From JADGOV01 sp963814355 (GTDB lineage: Bacteria > Actinomycetota > Actinomycetes > JADGOV01), in the NCBI GenBank assembly GCA_963814355.1, contig CAWFCZ010000002.1:310001-374000 (forward strand): 64,000 nt of DNA, read 5' to 3'. The notes beneath the pieces were generated by a model. The model saw only the letters and a list, made by a program, of their open reading frames with translations, was not told the origin of the DNA and searched no databases. How positions within the stretch are numbered: position 1 is the first letter of the stretch; each line of letters opens with the position of its first letter. Below are positions 60,584 through 64,000 of the stretch, in pieces. The position numbers and the translations under genes are program-made.

Positions 60584-62053
60584 GTGACCAAGCCGGACAC
60601 CGAGGCGGAGGCCTTTGGCGTGCCCACCGTGAGTCCGGGCGAGGGTGCCAACGGATTCCCCGACCAGGCTCCGGAGGAGCTTTCGGACGCGGTCGTCGAC
60701 CACGTCACCGCCGCGACCGCCGCACACGCCAGGGAGGCGGAAGCCTCCGCCGACGCGGCGCGCCGGGCCGCGCAAGACGCCCGCACAGTGGCGGGGCAAG
60801 CCGATCGTGGGGCTGTCGACGCCCAGGATGGTGCCGCGGACGCCCGCCGGAGCGCCGCGGCGGCGAGCCACGGTGCGGCGGCTGCGGCCGCGTCGGCCAC
60901 CGAGGCGGCCAGCGCTCCGCACGAGGCACCCGACCCCGACGCGCTTGACCCGGTGGTCAATCCGGAGGTCCGGGTGCGTGAGGCCGGGGTCGATGAGCAG
61001 AACCCGTTCGGGCGCCCGGGCCGGCCGCTGTCCCGGCGCTCGCCGTTCTTTCTCGGCCTCGCCGGCAGCCTCGGCGTGGCTACCGCGTATCTGCTCGTGC
61101 AGGCTGTCATCAGCGCGCGACAGGTACTGATCCTGCTGCTGCTCGCGGCCTTTCTGGCCCTGGGCCTCGACCCACTGGTTAGCAACCTTGAACGCCGCGG
61201 GGTGTCCCGCCGGATATCCATCATGCTGGTCTTCTTCGGCGTGATTTGCGTGTTCATCGGCTTTGTCGCCGCACTGGTGCCGCTGCTGGTCCACCAGTCG
61301 ACCACACTGGCGAAGAACCTCCCCGACTACCTCAACCAGTTGCAGAGCAATCCCCACATAGCCAAGCTCGACCAACGCTTCCATTTCCTGCAGCGGGCCA
61401 GGGACTTCGTGCAACGACCGGATTTCGGCACCAACTCCGTCGGTGGCGTCGTCGGTCTCGGGCGGCTGGTGCTGAGTACGACGTTCTCCGCGCTGACCGT
61501 GCTGATCCTCACCCTGTACCTGCTCGGTTCGTTGCCGACCATCAAGACCACGGCCTACCACATCGTGCCGCGCTCCCGCCGGGCCCGGGTGCAATTGCTG
61601 GGCGATGAGATCCTCGGCAAGGTCGGCGGCTACGTGGCCGGCGCCTTGACGATCGCCGGCATAGCCGGTTCGACGACGCTGATCTTCTTGCTGGTCGTCA
61701 AGGCGCCCTATCCGGTGGCGCTGGCGATGCTGATCGCCCTGACCGACCTGATCCCGCTGATCGGGGCGACGATCGGGGCCGTCGTAGTCACCGTGATCCT
61801 GCTGTTCTACTCGATACCCGTCGGCATAGCGGCGGCCATCTTCTTCATCGCTTACCAGCAGGTCGAGAACTACCTCATCTACCCCCGGGTGATGGGCCGC
61901 ACGGTCGACGTTCCGCCGGCCTTGACCATCGTCGCTGCGCTGATCGGCGGGGCACTGCTCGGCATTCTCGGTGCGCTGCTGGCCATCCCGACCGCCGCGG
62001 CGCTCTCGCTCATCGTCCGGGAGGTCGTGGTCCCGCGTCAGGACTCGGTGTGA
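60584..62053 (+). CDS. AI-2E family (PerM/UPF0118) membrane permease
   Basis: 489 residues from GTG 60584 with GGAGGGTGGGAA upstream. The first about 145 residues are an Ala-rich, charged, probably coiled cytoplasmic segment. The UPF0118 domain follows with about eight membrane helices, LLAAFLALGLDPLVSNLERRG, the extracytoplasmic-loop helix region, LIALTDLIPLIGATIGAVVV and AYQQVENYLIYPRVMG. Members export AI-2, lipids or ions; many have no known substrate. The N-terminal extension is longer than usual. Confidence 0.88.
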   Translation: MTKPDTEAEAFGVPTVSPGEGANGFPDQAPEELSDAVVDHVTAATAAHAREAEASADAARRAAQDARTVAGQADRGAVDAQDGAADARRSAAAASHGAAAAAASATEAASAPHEAPDPDALDPVVNPEVRVREAGVDEQNPFGRPGRPLSRRSPFFLGLAGSLGVATAYLLVQAVISARQVLILLLLAAFLALGLDPLVSNLERRGVSRRISIMLVFFGVICVFIGFVAALVPLLVHQSTTLAKNLPDYLNQLQSNPHIAKLDQRFHFLQRARDFVQRPDFGTNSVGGVVGLGRLVLSTTFSALTVLILTLYLLGSLPTIKTTAYHIVPRSRRARVQLLGDEILGKVGGYVAGALTIAGIAGSTTLIFLLVVKAPYPVALAMLIALTDLIPLIGATIGAVVVTVILLFYSIPVGIAAAIFFIAYQQVENYLIYPRVMGRTVDVPPALTIVAALIGGALLGILGALLAIPTAAALSLIVREVVVPRQDSV

Positions 62054-62094
62054 GTCCCGGCCCCTGAGCGTGTTCCGCCCTCAGTGTCGTGCCC

Positions 62095-62880
62095 TCAGGA
62101 CATCCCCGCAACGGTACCCAGGAAGTCGGCCATCGCCGCGTTGAACTCCGCAGGGACCTCCACCGCGCTGAGGTGGCCGGCGGCCGGGATCCGCACCAGT
62201 CTCGCACCGGGGATCGCGGCCGCCATCGCCTCGGCCTCCTCCGGCGCGGCCAACGTGTCCTCCTCGCCCACGATCACCAGCGCGGGAACCCGGACCTGGC
62301 GCAGCGTGTCCAGGCTGTCCGGTCGGGCGGCCATCGCCCGCTGCGCCCAGGCCACCGCCGCAGCCGGCGCCGACTGGACCATGCCGCGGATGCGGCCCAG
62401 AATCAGCGGCCGGGTTTCGGTGGTGGTCGGCCCGACCAGCGTCGGCAACACATCGGTGACCAAGATGGTTTCGTCCTGTGCCTCGACCGCAGCGGCGATG
62501 CGCTCGCGGTTCGCCCGGGCGGCCTCGGCGTCGGCCCTGGCCTTGGTATCGGCCAGGACCAGGGCGCGTACCCGATCCGGATGCCGGCGGAGCAGCGCCA
62601 TCGCGACGTAGCCGCCCATGGACAGCCCGCCGATCACCGCGGAGGAGATGCCCTTGGCGTCCAGCAGGGCGGCAACGTCGTCGGCCACCAGGTCCAGGTC
62701 GGGAGCGTCGTCACCCAGCGCGGAGCCCCCGAACCCGCGCTGGTCCGGCGTGATGACCCGGTAGTGCGCGGTCAGTACCTCCCGCTGCCCCAGCCACATC
62801 GCCGAAGACAGCGGGAAGGCGTGCAGCAGCAGCACCGGCAGCCCGGTGCCGGTATCCCGGTGGTAAAGCTCGACGACCAT
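62095..62880 (-). CDS. alpha/beta-fold hydrolase
   Basis: 261 residues. Nucleophile elbow GLSMGGYVAMALL, oxyanion region LLLHAFPLSSAMW, catalytic histidine in AAGHLSAVEVP, and the acid after VIVGEEDTLAAPEEAE. Resembles enol-lactone hydrolase/haloperoxidase-like esterases, with no safe substrate call. A TACCGT -10-like hexamer 6 nt before the ATG suggests leaderless transcription. Converges on the AI-2E permease gene with a 41-bp gap. Confidence 0.87.
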   Translation of the reverse strand: MVVELYHRDTGTGLPVLLLHAFPLSSAMWLGQREVLTAHYRVITPDQRGFGGSALGDDAPDLDLVADDVAALLDAKGISSAVIGGLSMGGYVAMALLRRHPDRVRALVLADTKARADAEAARANRERIAAAVEAQDETILVTDVLPTLVGPTTTETRPLILGRIRGMVQSAPAAAVAWAQRAMAARPDSLDTLRQVRVPALVIVGEEDTLAAPEEAEAMAAAIPGARLVRIPAAGHLSAVEVPAEFNAAMADFLGTVAGMS

Positions 62881-62948
62881 CCCAGCACGGTACCCGCGCG
62901 CTGCCCGGAGCCGCGCCCCCCGCTCGACCCCGCCCGATCACCCGGCAG

Positions 62949-63704
62949 TCAACCGGCGGTCAGCCCACCGTCCACGACCAGGGTCTGTCCGGTGACGTAG
63001 GACGACGCGTCACTGCCCAGGAACACCGCGGCGCCGACCATCTCCGCCGGCCGCGCCCAGCGGCGCATGGGAACGTCGGCCATCATCGCCGCGCTGATCC
63101 GCTCGTCCTCCCACAGGTTGCGGTTCAGGTCGGTCGCGGTCCAACCCGGGCACAGCGCGTTCACCCGTACGCCGGCGGTCCCCCACTCCATGGCCAGGGA
63201 CCGGGTGAGCGAGATCACCGCCGCCTTGGACGCACCGTAGGGGGTCAGCTTGGGCGTACCCCCGAGGCCGGCCACCGACGCCACATTGATTATCGAGCCG
63301 GTCCCGCGGCCCAGCAGGTGCGGCGCGAGGGCGGAGGTGACGTGCACGATGGAATCCACGTTCAGCCGCATGACCTTCGCCCAGCCGTCGAACCGCAGGT
63401 TCGCGAACGGCACCATGAACGACGTTCCGCCGGCGTTGTTGACCACGATGTCCACCGCACCGAGCCCGTCGATCGCCGCCCCGACCATCTCGCCGACCGC
63501 CCCGGTGTCCGTGACGTCGCAGCTCAGGACCAGCGCGCGGCCGCCGGCCGCCTCGATCTCCTCCCGCACCTCGGTCAAGGCGTCGGTGGAGCGGGCAACC
63601 AGGGCCACGGCGGCCCCGGCCTGCGCGTAGCCGACGGCCACCGCCCGGCCGATTCCCCGGGACGCGCCGGTGACCAGGGCCGTCTTGCCGGCAAGGTCGA
63701 TCAC
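62949..63704 (-). CDS. SDR oxidoreductase, 3-oxoacyl-ACP reductase (FabG)-like
   Basis: 251 residues. Cofactor motif VTGASRGIGRAVAVGY, NNAGG, catalytic serine and YXXXK in INVASVAGLGGTPKLTPYGASKA, and the closing GSDASSYVTGQTLVVDGGLTAG, typical of FabG-type enzymes. Could reduce a 3-oxoacyl thioester or oxidise a secondary alcohol; the neighbours give no further hint. Upstream of the hydrolase on the same strand with 68 bp between. Confidence 0.88.
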   Translation of the reverse strand: MIDLAGKTALVTGASRGIGRAVAVGYAQAGAAVALVARSTDALTEVREEIEAAGGRALVLSCDVTDTGAVGEMVGAAIDGLGAVDIVVNNAGGTSFMVPFANLRFDGWAKVMRLNVDSIVHVTSALAPHLLGRGTGSIINVASVAGLGGTPKLTPYGASKAAVISLTRSLAMEWGTAGVRVNALCPGWTATDLNRNLWEDERISAAMMADVPMRRWARPAEMVGAAVFLGSDASSYVTGQTLVVDGGLTAG

Positions 63705-63743
63705 GAGGCCCTCCCGAGCCCCGGCGCGGACACCCGGCCGGGA

Positions 63744-63923
63744 TCAGCCATGGCGGGGCGCGTTCTTGGCCCGGTGCACCTTCACCGTCCGGCGGTGCCG
63801 CGCTCGCCAGCAGGCGGTGTGCCAATGCCGCCGGTCATCCGGGGCATCCGCGGGCCAGGCCACGGTGTGCGGGGTTCCCAGCCGGATCTCGTGATCGCAG
63901 CCCGGGCAGCGGTACGCCTTCAC
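63744..63923 (-). CDS. small conserved actinobacterial zinc-finger-like protein
   Basis: 59 residues from GTG 63923: VKAYRCPGCDHEIRLGTPH, AWPADAPDDRRHWHTACW and a basic tail. CXXC plus H...HWHTAC ligands suggest one zinc site. Short proteins of this pattern, often labelled ATP/GTP-binding, are common in actinobacteria and without known function. ATG 63953 is an alternative start. No other gene is visible between it and the window end. Confidence 0.72.
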   Translation of the reverse strand: MKAYRCPGCDHEIRLGTPHTVAWPADAPDDRRHWHTACWRARHRRTVKVHRAKNAPRHG

Positions 63924-64000
63924 CGCCGCCGCCCCGGCAACCGGGCGGTGCACCTGCCCACCGTCCGGCCCCTGGCCACCGCCGGGCCGGGCAAGCAGAG

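Noticed and set aside
62054..62094. Repeated ccctga/ccctcag motifs between the permease and hydrolase genes as a terminator
   Set aside because: The possible stems are short and interrupted; not convincing enough to list.

Overview
The window is chromosomal DNA from a very GC-rich, free-living actinobacterium. Evidence: strong GC bias at third codon positions, many GTG starts, stop/start overlaps of the GTGA/ATGA type, a GlgE alpha-glucan pathway, a mycofactocin locus, an Rpf-type protein under a c-di-AMP riboswitch, and crotonyl-CoA carboxylase/reductase. Gene order near the left end (mnmA, iscS, etfA, etfB, an Rv3030-like methyltransferase and an Rv3034c-like acyltransferase) recalls mycobacteria, while the IcmA and Ccr proteins read like Streptomyces ones. 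I cannot name a genus; a Frankiales/Sporichthyales-like lineage would fit. No phage, IS element, CRISPR array, rRNA or tRNA gene was seen.

Layout. 0-4.4 kb: leftward tRNA thiolation and electron-transfer genes (mnmA, iscS, etfA, etfB). 4.5-12.4 kb: mixed genes: a methyltransferase, a secreted Rpf domain fused to FG-GAP repeats behind a ydaO-type riboswitch, an acyltransferase, an MFS exporter, a vapBC pair, an enoyl-CoA hydratase/methyltransferase pair and a secreted serine protease. 12.5-27.0 kb: glycogen/alpha-glucan metabolism (glgX, glgP, then the operon glgE-treS-mak-glgB), with a NUDIX gene, a relBE pair and a 3-hydroxybutyrate dehydrogenase-like SDR between. 27.4-50.8 kb: an alcohol/methanol oxidation and mycofactocin island. 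50.9-64 kb: a TPR thioredoxin, isobutyryl-CoA mutase large subunit, acetate permease, MeaB, thiolase, methylmalonyl-CoA epimerase and Ccr, then a coiled-coil protein, an AI-2E family permease, a hydrolase, an SDR and a small zinc-finger protein.

The 27.4-50.8 kb island is the most coherent system. It holds an iron-type alcohol dehydrogenase, a sensor kinase and response regulator of the MnoS/MnoR kind, an aldehyde dehydrogenase with its DUF779 partner, and leftward genes for an NDMA-dependent methanol dehydrogenase (mno), a MoxR ATPase, a VWA protein and the mycofactocin-glycan methyltransferase MftM. Divergent from mno runs a tightly overlapping operon: mftA (49 codons), mftB, mftC, two OYE/trimethylamine-dehydrogenase-like flavoenzymes, an ETF alpha subunit, FixC, FixX, an ETF beta subunit, mftE, an SDR and mftF. 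Neither mftD nor mftG is in the window. Two iron-sulfur OYE enzymes with a private ETF and ETF:quinone oxidoreductase sit in that place. This suggests a version of the pathway in which the redox step of cofactor maturation, the re-oxidation of mycofactocinol, or both, run through an OYE-to-ETF-to-quinone route.

At DNA level, several gene boundaries carry short tandem duplications that span stop and start codons (etfB/etfA, glgE/treS, iron-ADH/kinase). Some create minute ORFs of 3-5 codons just before the next gene. A 52-54 nt palindromic element occurs twice, both times within the alcohol/mycofactocin island.
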